Assembly (NCBI GenBank): GCA_963693285.1
Contig: OY848920.1
Span: 1,490,501 to 1,554,500 of the forward strand
Length of the DNA: 64,000 nt
Direction: 5' to 3'
Source of the DNA: Xestospongia muta
Taxonomy: Eukaryota > Porifera > Demospongiae > Haplosclerida > Petrosiidae
Made by a program: the position numbers and the translations under genes. The notes beneath the pieces are model-generated. The model had not been told where the DNA came from and made no database searches. It worked only from the letters and a program-made list of their open reading frames with translations. Shown piece after piece: positions 23,399 to 35,540 of the stretch. Position 1 is the first letter of the stretch. Every line of letters starts with the position of its first letter.

Positions 23399-24201
23399 TA
23401 ACATTACTTTCAATTACAATACTTTTACTTTATTTTTAATTTTATTTATGCATTTTTACTCTATAAATTGGGTTATTGTCATGAAGTAAAACTTAGTTTT
23501 GTGATTGTGAAACATCTTTTCTAGATGGCTTTGTTCAACTTCCTTTGGGTGTAGCTTATGAATCTCCTTAATGATAAACTTTGTCTGCAAAGACTAGAGC
23601 TAAATTGTAATGTCTATAGTGAATTATGGAGCAACACATCCACCTACACAAAAAATCACTATCAAAATGTTTAACGGATTATAATTATGTGTGACATCAT
23701 TAATTTTAGGTCACTAATTAAAAATATATTTTTTCTTTAAAATTTAATTCATATTGATCACAACTTCATAGATCTGTCTCTGATCCACATAACTTGTGAT
23801 CAATCCATCTATTGTTTTCTGATCATTACTTCAGGTTATTTAGGAACTAATTATATAACATCATTTCAATCCTATTTTGAATGCTAGTTATCATTTAATT
23901 TTGGTGTTTTCTTGCAATGACCATATGTATTAGTATATATATGGTACTGACACTATTAATAACTTTACTATTGGTTTATTTTATAATTACTTAATAAATT
24001 TAATAAATGCTTGACCTCGCCCACATTTGATTTGGGTGTGTCGGCCTTAGTTTTGACGATAGCTGCAAGAAAGCATCATTTGAGGGGATATTAGGAGAGA
24101 ACCAAATCTTGTTCCCTAGCTAGCATCCAGTTTAGCGAATTCCATAACGATCAATTAAGATCTTAGGTGTGGGAGTATTTAACGCTGGCATCAAAGAAGC
24201 A
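23399..24201. other. Intergenic region before the Death-CARD-CARD gene
   Basis: About 800 bp, very AT-rich. It contains tagcttatgaatctcctta near 23553 and a gggtgtgtcgg / gctgcaagaaag pair near 24034-24074, diverged from the upstream DNA of the Death-CARD gene. That supports descent from a common duplicated promoter. No coding exon seen. Confidence 0.45.
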
Positions 24202-27200
24202 ATGACTACAAGAAACCTATCTTTCGAGGAGATTCTAAAAGAGAAACCAACACTTGAATCAAGTCCTATTCTTCAATCCCGTACACGCATACTGTCTCAA
24301 ACGCAACAACCAGGTAACATACAAGACTTGATATAACATTCACTGCCAGTTGTTTTAATATCTTACTTCATTTAGATATTTCTGATCTTTTGAGGAAGGC
24401 TCCTACTGAACATGAACTACATTATCAATTAGCTGATATTAGTGACATGTGGTATGAGATTGGGTTATCATTGAAAGTCTCTTGCCGTATTTTAAATGCT
24501 TTAACAAATAGTGAGAAGAGCAATGCTTACAAACTCTCTGAAATCATTCATAGCTGGTTAACTACTACTGAGTCACATCTTGTTACCTGGGAAACAGTGA
24601 TTGATGCCATCAAGGGTCCTATTATTAATCATATCAAGAAGGCTAATGAAATATGTCAACATTTAGCTAAAGGTAAGTTGATATAACATTTATTGATACA
24701 GTCAGTAAATATGTGTTTGTTCATTAGTGAAGGAAGATACTCTCCAAAGTTTTATTGGAGAGATGTCACAATGTCTGATCAATCCTGTAAAAGTGTCCCA
24801 GTTCTTATTTAGTGAGAGATGTATCAATGAAGAAACACTTGATAAGATAGAGTCATCGCAAGGCTCTCCAGATGAGAAGAAGACAACTCTGTTATCTGCT
24901 ATACATACAGCAATATCTTCAGATCACAAGAAGTTGAAAGTTCTAGCAACAGTACTGTCCAAGTTTGAGGAGACAAAACTTTTATCTGAGAGAATTTTGA
25001 GTGAATATGGTAAGAAACCAATTCAGTAATAAATGATAATTAATGACTTTTCTTGGTTCTTATAGCTCAAAAATTTCTAGATGACCAGGTAACAAACGTT
25101 ACTGTTCAAGATATAGCTATGTTAAGTCACAATGCTCAGATATGTCTTGAAGATTATGCCAGTGACATTTTACGTTGTCATTATGGTACTCTTTCTCAAT
25201 CTCTTCAATATCCTATTAGAGTAGCACAGCTACTCTGTGGAGAAAGAGTTATTTCAAAGACTACATTTTCCATCATGAAAAGTACTGCACAGTCTTTTTT
25301 TGAAGATAAACCAGCAATTCTGCTGTTAAAAGCTGTACGTCATGCTGTACACACCGACTACCATAACCTGGAGGTGTTTGCCAGTGTACTATTAAAATTC
25401 ACTAACAATGTTGTGCTATTGCTATCTTAAGAGATTGTGGTAAGTATGTGATTTATACTGTAACTCTAATATGATACTTGCGTGATATATATTTTGATAG
25501 AGAAAGTATTTCCTCAATATGATAATTCAATTGGAGATCCTTTTCTTAATGAAGGTAGTGTAGTACTATAAATGATCATATTTATGTAAAGTTTTACAGA
25601 TAGAGAAGTAGTAACAGGATTAATTCCAATTCCTCGAAGTCTTGATTCTGTGTTTGGTTCAATCAGAAGAAAACTTGCAATAACCTTCTATAATATCCGA
25701 GAAGTTATCAACTCAATGCCTCCACCTCTGGATAACTTAAAGCAATTTCTGTTTGATGACTATTCTCACCTTATACCTCAACTAGCTCATGCTAACTCCA
25801 TTGATGATGTCCTAGATGTTGTGAGAGATCACTGTACACTGATCAATATCAGTTGTCTTGAAAGTGTTGTGAAGCGGTTTGAAATCAAAGAAGCTGAGAA
25901 ATATATACAATCATATAAAGAGATCGTTCAGTCATTTAGTCGGCAAACAACAGCTTCTTTTTGTCTTAACACAAGGTTTAAAGTGACAACAACTCCTTCT
26001 CTTCTCCGATGTGAGACAATTGTGTTTATCTTAGACTGGGATCCCAGAGACTGTACGTTGGCAGATATTAAGGATGTTCTTTTGGAGTCTCTTGAAAGTG
26101 ATGTGGAGATTCAATACATAAACAAAGGCCATTCCATCATTGTTACCTGCTTTTTTCCACTTGGCCTAGCTACTACACTTATTGCTAAAGCTCAAGAAAC
26201 TCTTGATTTTGTAAAGAAGAGAGGATTGCTTATGCTAACTATTAGCGATTGTATTATTTATGATAAGCGTAGAACAGAAATGGTAAGAGGTAATTACAAC
26301 TAAGGGCACACTAGATTGTTGTATTTGTAGGTATGTCCATTTCATATGGCATCTGTTTCTCTTGCATGAAAGACAGTTAAATCATCCCATTAGTTTATTG
26401 GCAATTAACTTTTTGCAGCCACTGAAACCCCATACGTATAGCAGGAAGCAAAAAATACAAATGCACTATTGTATTGGTGAAGCAGTCATTCGTGCCTTTA
26501 TTATTTGCTTTTATTATTATTAGTCTAACAACTATGTAATGGTATTTTTTGCATACAACTGGCACTACATTGATGTGCATGACAGACTATATCGTTTTTA
26601 GGTGAAAAAAACATTTAACTTTGTTCTAGACTTTTTCTGGTACCTATTCAGATATTAATGCTATTTAACCATAACATCATTTCCAAAAATATTTTTTGGA
26701 CAGTGATTATAATATTATTGTTGTTTATTTATATATAGGATGTTAGAGATGTTATAGAAGAGAATACAAAAGAGTTGAGAAGTCATTTGGAAGTACAACA
26801 AACAATTACGAAAAAGATGACTTTGAAAATGAGATCTATTATTAGACAAAATGAAGGTGCATTGCTTTATACCTGTATATAAAATATGATAAAGTGGAAT
26901 ATATGAACAAACCTGTACCACAACAGTGATAGTTGTTTTATATATATTGTAGTTATTGTTGTTATTATAATTTCTTTTATATATATATGTATATAGAAAT
27001 GAAGTTACTACTGAGTGAGAAAGAGAAAGTATTGTCATCACAACTAACAGGTAACAGATGTCTTTGGTAGTATAGCCTAATAAATTACCCACATTCTATA
27101 ACTAAATGCTGTCATTGTTATAACCATTCGTTTATACCTATATAAAATAATATAGATGGTCATAGTATCTGATTATTTCCATAAAATATAATTTTTAAAC

Positions 27201-28042
27201 CATTGACATAGATTATGAATGTAATAGCCTTGAAATGTGATTTTCATATTGTTAGTGTCTGCTGAGAGACAGAGAGAGATAGAGACACTACAGGAAATCA
27301 TCACATCATTGACTTTAAAGCTAACAGAGAGAGAAAAACAGTCTGAAGAGTTAAAGCAGAGTTTCAAAAGTAATTTATATTAATAGATAATTGTCACATC
27401 TCATTGTATGACATTGTTACTAGATCTAGCATTTATACAAAAAAAGGTTCATAAACTACTAACTTTATATAGATTGTACATGTACCCATGACCATGCAAA
27501 TTATAATCGTTTTTCGTCTTAGCTACACAATCAGAGAAAGAGAGAGTACAAGAAATAATAACAAGATTGAGATTACAGCTAAGAGAGAGAGACAAACAGA
27601 TTGTGGAGTTAAAGCAAAGCTTGAAAGGTAACTGATATTAGTAATATTTTGTAAACCATTAACTGATCAAAAACTTGAAGAAACCCAATTAAAGTATGAC
27701 CAAGAAAAGTCTGCAGAGTCTCTGATGTCAGAGTTAAAGGAACAGATGATGGAGTATAAGAAATCAGATAGAGGTAGATAGTCATAACAATACACTAGCA
27801 ATATATAACTTATCTTTTGATAGCTCTTAAAGAGGAAATAGACACAGTCAAAAAGAAGTTACTAGAAATGTCTAGTGTAATAAAAGAAAAAGGTGAGTTC
27901 TTACTAACACATGTTGTGTATTGTCTTGTATTCTCTATATATAGAGTCTGAGTTAACAACAATTAAAAAAATGAACAAAACAGCATTTTCACAATTAGAA
28001 AAGTTGAGAAATATTCTAAAGACAAAAGAAAGTGAGTCATGA
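24202..28042 (+). CDS. Family B gene 5: Death, two CARD-like domains, unknown sponge-type domain and coiled coil
   Basis: Exons: 24202-24313 (MTTRNLSFEEILKEKPTLE), 24376-24672 (Death: DMWYEIGLSLKVSCRILNAL... IHSWLTTTESH), 24728-25009 (CARD-like 1: CLINPVKVSQFLFSERCINE), 25066-25439 (CARD-like 2: LQYPIRVAQLLCGERVIS), 25501-25554, 25600-26282 (about 227 residues of unrecognised helical then alpha/beta sequence, with CETIVFILDWDPRDC), then coil exons 26739-26856, 26997-27050, 27256-27369, 27523-27627, 27681-27773, 27824-27892, 27945-28042. The second CARD exon is two bases too long (374 nt) for its flanking phases; an apparent extra TG near 25410 creates a stop at 25428-25430. If real, the product ends after CARD 2; without it the chain is open to TGA at 28040-28042. 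The last exon also has a strong GTGAGT donor after 28031 in the phase of the coil exon at 28532, so the gene may continue into ZU5-UPA. Confidence 0.65.
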
Positions 28043-28531
28043 AATAAAACAAATGAAAGAATTACAGATACACTGAAAGAATTAAAAATACTGTGAATAT
28101 TCCTGTCACCTTATAGATTTAATAATACAAACATTCATCTTTACATTGTTGTGATGATGATTCTGTTGTAATTAACTACTGTTTTTTATTAATATGAAAG
28201 ACTTGATATTTTTTAATATGTGGTACTGTAATACTGTTTTCAATACGAATAAGTAAATTCATTAGCTGCCATATCTATTAACGGTTAGTTCTTGTGAATA
28301 ATTTGGTACCTTTGAATGTCACATACAGCAATAGAATAAAATACATTAACACATGATCCAAAACTATCTTAGGACTGCCTAGTACTAGAAGATGAAATGG
28401 AAAATGTATTTCAGTTATGAGTGATATATTACAAACAGCTAACAACAATAACTAAATATACAGTATTTTCTGTCAATATATTATTTGATTATCTGTCTCT
28501 CTTGTCTGCCTATCATCTTAATTCTTTAAAG
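28043..28531. other. Spacer with decayed duplicate of 17,040-17,220
   Basis: No gene. From about 28360 to 28531 the sequence parallels 17050-17222 (ccaaaac..., cagtattttctgtcaat, ttgtctgcctat), the intron before the first coil exon of gene 2. The duplicated segment holding the next gene therefore starts inside an intron, so that gene may lack its own promoter. Confidence 0.6.
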
Positions 28532-31120
28532 GTCTTGAAGATGAACAAGATACTCTCAAAATGAAGACTAGTGATGACATAGAAAATAAAACATTAGCTT
28601 CTGAAGATGAGTTAATATCAGAAATAGAGACACTACAACAGAAGACAGTAACTACATCTTTCACTTTACAACTAAGTGAGAGAGACAAATTGATTGAGTT
28701 ACAACAAAGCTTACATTTGAAAGGTAACTGATATTTGTATATAATCAGTACTTCACTTTATATGATATTGTTACTAGCATTAGATCTAGCAGTCTTATCA
28801 AAGGCTCAGAAATTGCTAACTATTGAAGAACTCAAAGAAATGAAAACTAAAGAAAAAGACTCCACATTGTCTAACAGTGAAAAGACAAGTATGTTACACG
28901 ATGAAATTAATCTTGTGATTACTTATGTAATATCAGAATTGAAAGATCATTTAGAAGATTTATTTGATGATCATCACGATATTTCCTTGTCATCTACTAG
29001 TAAAAGTAAGTTGAATTATGAAGGATATTTATGACATATTTCATAGTTACTGAAGAGGCATCGTTAGTATCTACTTTAAACGAACAAGAAATGCACCATG
29101 ACACACTTACTTCACAGCTAAGAGAGAAAGACAAACAGATTGAGAAATTAAAGCAAAGCTTGAAAGGTAACTTGTGTTAATAGATAATTATTATGAAATA
29201 TGCTATTTAATTCTGTGTAAACTGACTACCTAAGGAACAACTGTATCTCACTATATCTGTTTAATATTTACATATAGAAATAAGACAAAGAAAAATCAAA
29301 CATTTAGCATCTTATCTGAATCAAATGGAAGGTATAACAAACGTTTTATGTTATGTGCATGTTATTCTAATCAATCATGTATTTTTATGTGGCTCTTTAT
29401 AGGTAGCCTCAGAGGTGTCATTCCAGCTGGAGACACTCTTTTTCTCCTCCAAGGGAGTTGTAAGCCTCAATTTTTTGATTGGAAGAAATATGGACTATCT
29501 CTGTCTGCACCTAATGGAATAATACTTCCATCAGAGACATGTGAAGTGGCTATCACAGCTCTTGCTGGAGGTGAATTTGAATTCCCTAAAGGCAGTGAGC
29601 TTGTCAGTGCTATTTATGCCATTACCATTTCTAAACCACTATTAAAACCACTCACTATCGAAATACAACATTGTGTAGCACTAGAGACACCAGAACAATG
29701 CAACTCTCTTCAATTTGTGAGAGCAACGTTCAATAATGGGGGACTTCCCTATCTGTTTGAAGTTCTTCCAGGAGGTTGTTTTAGTCAAGGAAACCGATAC
29801 GGCTCCATTTCATGCACTCAGTTTTGTTTAATTGGTATATCGCTGGAAGAAAATGAAGATGGACAGGGAAAGAATGGAGGACAAAATAGAGGACCAGATA
29901 ACACATCAGAAGAGGAAGATAGTAGCTCACAAGATAATGAAGACCCTTCTAACAGTGAAAATAGTGAAACGGATGATGAACTTATAATGGGAAGGTATGG
30001 TGAAGAACAAGAAGGAGGGAGACAAGGAGAGGGTGGAAAAGGAGACAGAAGAGAACATGATGAAAGTAAAGGTGAAGGTAGGAGAAGAAGAAGACCCTCA
30101 AAGTCAAAGGGAAGAGATCAACATCAGTTAGAAAGTCAGGGAGTGGAAGAGGAAAAAGTTACTATAACACAAAATTTGCTTTCTAATTGTGAAGGTAGTA
30201 GTAATGCATAATCTGCTAATATAATATATAATTGCATGTTTGCATGTTTATAGAATTGGAAATAAAAGAAAGTGATGAAACATCTGATAACATAGATTTT
30301 GAAGTACAAGAAATAGAGACAAGTGAGTAAATCCTGATAATGAAGATCTTTATTTTGATTTCTATATATCACAACATTATTTGTCTGCGGCTCTATACTC
30401 TAGAAACTGAAAATTTCAAAGATGATGAAGAGCAACATAAACATTTACAAAGTAGTGATAAAACTGTTGCTACATTGACATCACAAAATGGTAAGAACGC
30501 CGTTATCATATAATCTTAACTCATATTTTATTTTAGTTGCTACTAAACCAACTGAAAAGGCTGGTATTTATTGTTATTGTAAGATTTATTATGAGGAAAA
30601 AGCTACATTAGAATATGAATGGAAAATTATGTTTACTGTTGTTAAGGATCTTGATGCACTTCAACAGGTTATAATATAGCATGTGTAAATTTATGTTGAT
30701 TTATATCACTTTAGTATATAAAACAACATTATCCTCTTGCTGAAGAAAGTCAGAAAATTAGTTTTATCTTAAAATCACAAAATGACATTGAGTTTGATAT
30801 TCAAAAGTATGATCATGAAATTCCTCAGGGTTGGGATATTTGGCCTCGTATGCATCCTCTTATGGTAAGGAAACATCATTTCACAATATAATATTATTAT
30901 AATAATGATATCATCTCTTCTTTAGATAAGATATACTGACATTAAAATGTATGGTAGTACTGGACATCATGAGCCTCCATTATGTTTGGTAGATGTATGT
31001 GCAGATCTGGGACCTGACATAGTCAAAAGACTTCATTTCAAAGTTCCAGTTTTGGGAGTTGAAAGGAATGTTGATTTATTCATCAACTTATTTATAAGGC
31101 CAAAAATCTCGAAAATGTAA
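28532..31120 (+). CDS. Family B gene 6: coiled coil-ZU5-UPA-like, near-copy of gene 1 with broken tail
   Basis: Exons: 28532-28723, 28778-29005, 29047-29166, 29278-29331 (coils), 29403-30194 (ZU5 plus charged tail), 30254-30322, 30404-30490, 30537-30667, 30715-30864, 30926-31120 (UPA-like). From about 28810 to 31195 it is almost base-for-base the same as 11680-14065, offset about 17.13 kb. The ZU5 residues are unchanged, including QFC at 29819-29827. Two differences matter. In the linker, one inserted and one deleted base cancel, turning an acidic VGEEEDPQSQ stretch into RRRRRPSKSK. In the last UPA exon an extra C shifts the frame to a stop at 31118-31120, and the following 98-nt exon is deleted. 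It lacks an own start exon and may be the 3' half of gene 5. Function as for gene 1. Confidence 0.65.
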
Positions 31121-31219
31121 GAATACCATTCACAATATTAGTCATAAAACATTTTCATGCAAATTTTATTTTAAAGTCTCTAAGTTAATATGCTATAAAA
31201 TTGTCTTATTGTTCATTAG

Positions 31220-31681
31220 CAATCTACTGACCTGATGAGAATGAATTCAATAAAACAAGGAGATGAACAGATATCAGAAGAGGAGTCAAAGCGGAAAAGA
31301 GAGAAATTTGATTGCTTAGATTCTTTCAATAAGCTTAAACAAATTAAAAAAATCATACAGGATGTTCTTACTCAGCGGTACTCTTATCTGAGTAAAGTGC
31401 TTAAGAGATCTTTAGAGAAGATAGCAACAGACATGTATTCTCATGATTTGATAACAGAAACGGTCTATGAAACTCCAACTTTTAAGGACATTATGGCAGA
31501 ATTCCAATTAGGCATGGACATCATATGCGATTATCAGGAATTAGTGAAACACTGCAAGTTGTTTTTACAGACTTTAGTTGATCAACGTGGTCCACCAAAA
31601 ATAGCAGCCACTACCATTGCTAAAGAATGGACTGAAAACATTAAAAGAAAATTGGATATAACTATAAAGTTTATATTATAA
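31220..31681 (+). other. Orphaned C-terminal helical-domain exon of gene 6
   Basis: After a gttcattag acceptor, a 462-nt open frame reads QSTDLMRMNSIKQGDEQ... then the family B helical domain (KQIKKIIQDVLTQRYSY... MYSHDLIT... FLQTLVDQRGPPKIAA... ITIKFIL) to TAA at 31679-31681. It needs a preceding exon ending in phase 0, but the bridging 98-nt exon (14066-14163 in gene 1) is missing here and the UPA exon ends out of phase. The exon is intact but apparently cannot be joined. It shows what gene 1 lost at 14309. Confidence 0.7.
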
Positions 31682-31849
31682 TTTTTGTACTGCTTCAATA
31701 AAATTAACTAATTAACATTTATAAAAAATTAATGACTCATATATATCCATTTTATGCGGGTTATGAATGTCGTTAACATGATGGGTGTGGCCATACTTTC
31801 ATATATCCTACCCTGACTTAAGTCACAAATAACACTGTGTCAGAAAAGA

Positions 31850-32145
31850 AGAGGTGATATTAGATGAGAAACCAACCATTAGTGAATTATGTGAATATAT
31901 TCACATTAGTGGTAATTGGTATCAGTTAGGAATTATACTGAAGCTGGATGTTAAGAAGTTAGATGATATTCATAAACTATGAGAGGACTCAACTCACAAA
32001 ACATCAAAAATGTTTGATTTGTGGTTAGATACCAACCCTCAGTCATGCAACCAAAAATAAAATTATAGAGGGTTTGAGGAAAGGAGTCATTGAAGAAAAC
32101 ACTATTGCCCATGAGTAGAAAAGGCACTGAGGACTTCTTGTAGTA
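31850..32145 (+). pseudogene. Decayed copy of the Death-CARD first exon
   Basis: Matches 20430-20724 (EKPTISELCEYIHISG-NWYQLGIILKLDVKKL is the readable part). The ATG region is lost, a TGA falls at the KL(P)EDST position, there are extra bases around 32040-32060, and a TAG replaces the Tyr codon of HEYEKAL. The conserved upstream gttatgaatgtcgttaacat lies before it. Dead. Confidence 0.85.
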
Positions 32146-32404
32146 AGTGAAATATTTTCTATCATGTTCATAGTTTTAGTGAAAGTTGTCTATCATTTCA
32201 TTCTCTTCCAATGTCTATATATATAACTAAAAATTTATATACCTGATAATGACATATTTGAACTCTCATGCATTCACTGTAAATAATTTATACTATATAA
32301 TTATAATTACTATTGTCATGAATTATTTTATAATTAGTTGTTGTATTTCCTTACCATGTCGTAGGTAGTGGTTCTGCTAATTCCTAAACTACTATTTTTT
32401 CAGT

Positions 32405-33979
32405 TCAGGTTGTCAGTGCTGTTTATGCCATTACCATTTCCAAACCACTACTAATACCAATACTATCAAAATACAACATCGTGTAGTACTAGAGACACTA
32501 GAACAATGTAACTCTCTTCAGTTTGTGAGAACAACGTTCAATAATGGGGGACTTCCCTATCTGTTTGAAGTTCTTCCAGGAAGTTTTTTTAGTCCAGAAA
32601 GCCAATACGGCTCCATTTCATGCACTCAGTTTTGTTTAATTGGTGTATTGCTGGAAGAAAATGAAGATGGACAAGATTACAAAGGTACATTAACATTATT
32701 AAGCTTTATTTCCTATTACACATTTCAGCTGCTCTTAAATCAACTAAAAAGGCCGACATTCTTTATGTCTGTAAAGTTTACGAAGAAAAAGCTAAATTTC
32801 ATTGGCATGTTAACAGTTGTGAGACATCTCAATGCACTTTTACAAGTAATGTCTTTGTATATCAGTGCATTAAATATTTTATGTAATTATTTTAGTACAT
32901 GGAATTAAAACATCCTAATGCTGAGAAAGGTCAGACACTGAATGATTTAAAACCTTCACAAAATTGGATTGAATTTGACTGTAGTCAGAGAACTCTTCAA
33001 GGGTAGAGAGTCTTGGCTCAAATAAACCTTGTCATGGTGAGAAGGTTTCTGTTTAGTAAACACCACCTAGTTGAGCATTATGTGACTTGATTTGTAATAA
33101 GGGACCACTTCTGGCAAAACATTTGTGACCTGATTTGTGAAAAGGGGTCATTGTTAAAAAATCTCAACAAGCAGTTTTATGCACATACATTTACTATATA
33201 TATGCACAACTATTCATGGTAACTGTATCCATGCAAAACTATTTTTTGAAATGTTTTAACAACAGTCCCTTTTCACAAATCAGGTCACAAACATTTCAAC
33301 AAAAGTGGCTCCTTATTACAAATCAGGTCACATATATCTACATTAATAATTTACAAAATAAGTTTTGATTTTGAAATTAAATCATTTTCTTTTGTTCAGC
33401 TAATCCGTACCTCTATTTACAAATTTGGAAGCACTGATCGTCCTCAGCCTCCATCGTGTTTGGTAGACATGTTTGCAGAACAAAAACCTGATACAGAAGA
33501 GGTACTCTATTATGAAGTTCCAGTATTAGGAATTAAACCACAGTATGAGATATACCTTATTCATTCTCTTAGACCTGCACCATGTATTATTTCAAAACCT
33601 GTGAAAAGTAAGGGAAAGATTTACATATAGATCTATTTGTCCATTATTCATGACATCTTTTGTTATAGCTAAAGTTGAAGGCCTCTCAGAAGATGCACAG
33701 TCAACTGGTGATATTAAGAAAGTTAAGAAAGAGATACAGAAAGTTCTTAAACGGTTCTCTGCAAAATTAGAGATTTTTTTGAAAGAATGCTTACAGCAAA
33801 TTACTACAGATATGTTTTATAATGATTTAGTCTCACAGACAACCAAAAATGAACCAAGTGTAGCAAAAGTGATGATTCAATTTATGTCAGGCATGAACTT
33901 TATTAGTGATTGTCAGGAATTAGTGGAATATTGCAAATTGTTTTTATGTATTCTCAACGTGGTTTATGACTCTACTTAA
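32405..33979 (+). pseudogene. Family B gene 7: truncated ZU5-UPA-helical pseudogene
   Basis: Pieces: ZU5 C-terminal half about 32405-32685 (VSAVYAITISKP... HRVVLETLEQCNSLQFVR, then YGSISCTQFCLIGVLLEEN); a UPA exon about 32731-32848 with a lost codon and a frameshift at tggcatgttaacag; the 150-nt-type exon about 32897-33036 with TAG in place of Trp (QG-stop, about 33004); an intact-looking exon about 33400-33607 (LIRTSIYKFGSTDRPQPPS); and a helical-domain exon about 33670-33979 cut short (FLCILNVVYDST-stop). The N-terminal half of ZU5 and all upstream exons are absent. A 252-bp mobile element sits in one intron. Not functional as a full protein. Confidence 0.88.
33081..33332. mobile_element. 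MITE-like element 2, copy 1 (252 bp)
   Basis: Begins tgtgacttgatttgtaataa and ends with its complement (ttattacaaatcaggtcaca). The inverted arms are about 80 bp, each made of two related subrepeats (gtgacctgatttgtgaaaag). It is flanked by TA on both sides, compatible with TA target duplication. No coding capacity. It lies in an intron of the gene 7 pseudogene. Confidence 0.85.
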
Positions 33980-34053
33980 CATGGATGTGTGAGTATGTAT
34001 ATGTAACTCCACTCCAAGGTGACATCAATATCAATGGTTTTGTTAACTTTCAA

Positions 34054-34640
34054 TATGGCTATAAGAAGAGATGATATATTATAGGAGAAACCAAGTTTTC
34101 ATAAAATATGTGAAGATTTTTGCATTGATCAGTTTGGAACATCAAATATGTTTGAGACTCTGAGTTGTGGTTGGAAGCCAACTTTTAAGCTAACAGAAGA
34201 CAATTATAGAAGTTTTGAGAAAGGGAGTCATTAAAGAAAACACTGTTGCCCATGAGTATAAGAATACCCCGAGTACATCTCATAGTAAGTTAAATATCTT
34301 TAATTCTCATTTGACAAACAGCTATTTGTATCAGTACATACATTTAGTGTGTTATATAATCAGGTCAATATAGTGTACATCTAATAATGACTCTCTAATA
34401 TCAATGTTTACAACATTATCAGTGTTTTCTTATATAGTTGCATACAATCTATTACCATAATTATATATTTTCTTACAGATTTTATGCCACTTCTATAACA
34501 TTATTAAATTGCTTATTCTATATTTAGGATGAACAATATGATTATAGCAAATCAGACAATACTTACAAAAACTTTGCAACTTTCTTCTAATTAAGAAGAT
34601 CAGATTTTAAATGATATTGCTGACAATAATCATGTAGATA
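34054..34640 (+). pseudogene. Second decayed Death-CARD copy
   Basis: The start atggctataagaagagatga parallels the ATG of the Death-CARD gene, but TAG follows after nine codons and most of the Death core is deleted. RKGVIKENTVAHEYK-type sequence survives near 34220-34270. About 34530-34640 matches the CARD exon (LQKLCDFLQ... QILKDIGG region) with stops. Two dead copies beside one intact gene point to repeated duplication. Confidence 0.8.
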
Positions 34641-34667
34641 TGAATCAATTGCATCTATATGAAGTCT

Positions 34668-34891
34668 CAAAGACTTAATGGAGGAGGAATTGGGAATTTA
34701 CCTTGGTATTCCATACTCTCACATGAGCAGTATCAAACAAACAGATCCTCATTTCTCTCAGTAAAAAGAGGCATTAATAGAAGTCATCCACCTTTGGACG
34801 GAGTTAAAGGAGGCAACATGGACAATTTTGATATTAGGTCTTAAAAATGCAGGACAAGTAGCTCTGGCAAAGAAATTAGCATCAAAATACG
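34668..34891 (+). pseudogene. Death-domain exon with premature stop
   Basis: The frame dlmEEELGIYLGIPYSHMSS... reads as the first helices of a Death domain. TAA at 34762-34764 interrupts it; downstream the same frame gives LIEVIHLWTELKEATWTILI and GQVALAKKLASKY up to a possible donor at 34891. It is a different Death-domain lineage from the 20421 gene. No other exons of its gene are visible nearby. Confidence 0.7.
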
Positions 34892-35540
34892 GTACATGTC
34901 AAAAAGATACATGCTTGTTTGATTTTCACCTCACAATCTAGTTCCTGACACGATACTTTATCATTGGGAGAGGCAACGTTTTGCTGACAGAAAGACATTA
35001 ACAGTGTGTTTGATATAATGTATGTTTATTAATGATATAATAATTATATAGGATGATGAGTCATATCAAAAGTAAAAGTTGTAGAAGAAAGTGTGTTAAG
35101 ACTGGAGATAGCAAACGTTGAGTTAAAAAAAACACATTGTGAAAGAAAGCAATTTGAAAAATATTAAAAATAAAAGCAATTTGTAATATGTCACTTCTGA
35201 GATATCAGTAGCTTCACAAAAAAATGAAAAATAAATGATTTTACTATAGTATATTTACAAAAAGGAAGATGACATAATGAATATGGTTAGCAAAGACTAC
35301 ATATTACTTTTTATGTCTGAAACAGTAGCTATAAATAAAGCACCAGATTTTTTAGAAGAGTCTGGATATTCCAACAAAAAATCTTATAAAAACATAGAAT
35401 ATATTTTTTATCGGGGGATACTCTAAATTAAAACAGTAGTATGATGCAAATGTGGTGAACATAGCATCTTTTAACGACAGCATCTTTCATAGTACTTTTC
35501 CCTCACAAACAAGTAAGTACTGAGTATCACTTTCCACAGT
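34892..35540. other. AT-rich spacer
   Basis: No supported exon. Short Lys-rich stretches near 35090-35240 look coil-like in places but contain stops and frameshifts. Possibly the residue of coil exons of the broken Death gene. Confidence 0.4.

Noticed and set aside
26283..26738. A coding exon between 26283 and 26738
   Set aside because: Phase requires a direct join from 26282 to 26739, and the interval has stops in the usable frame.
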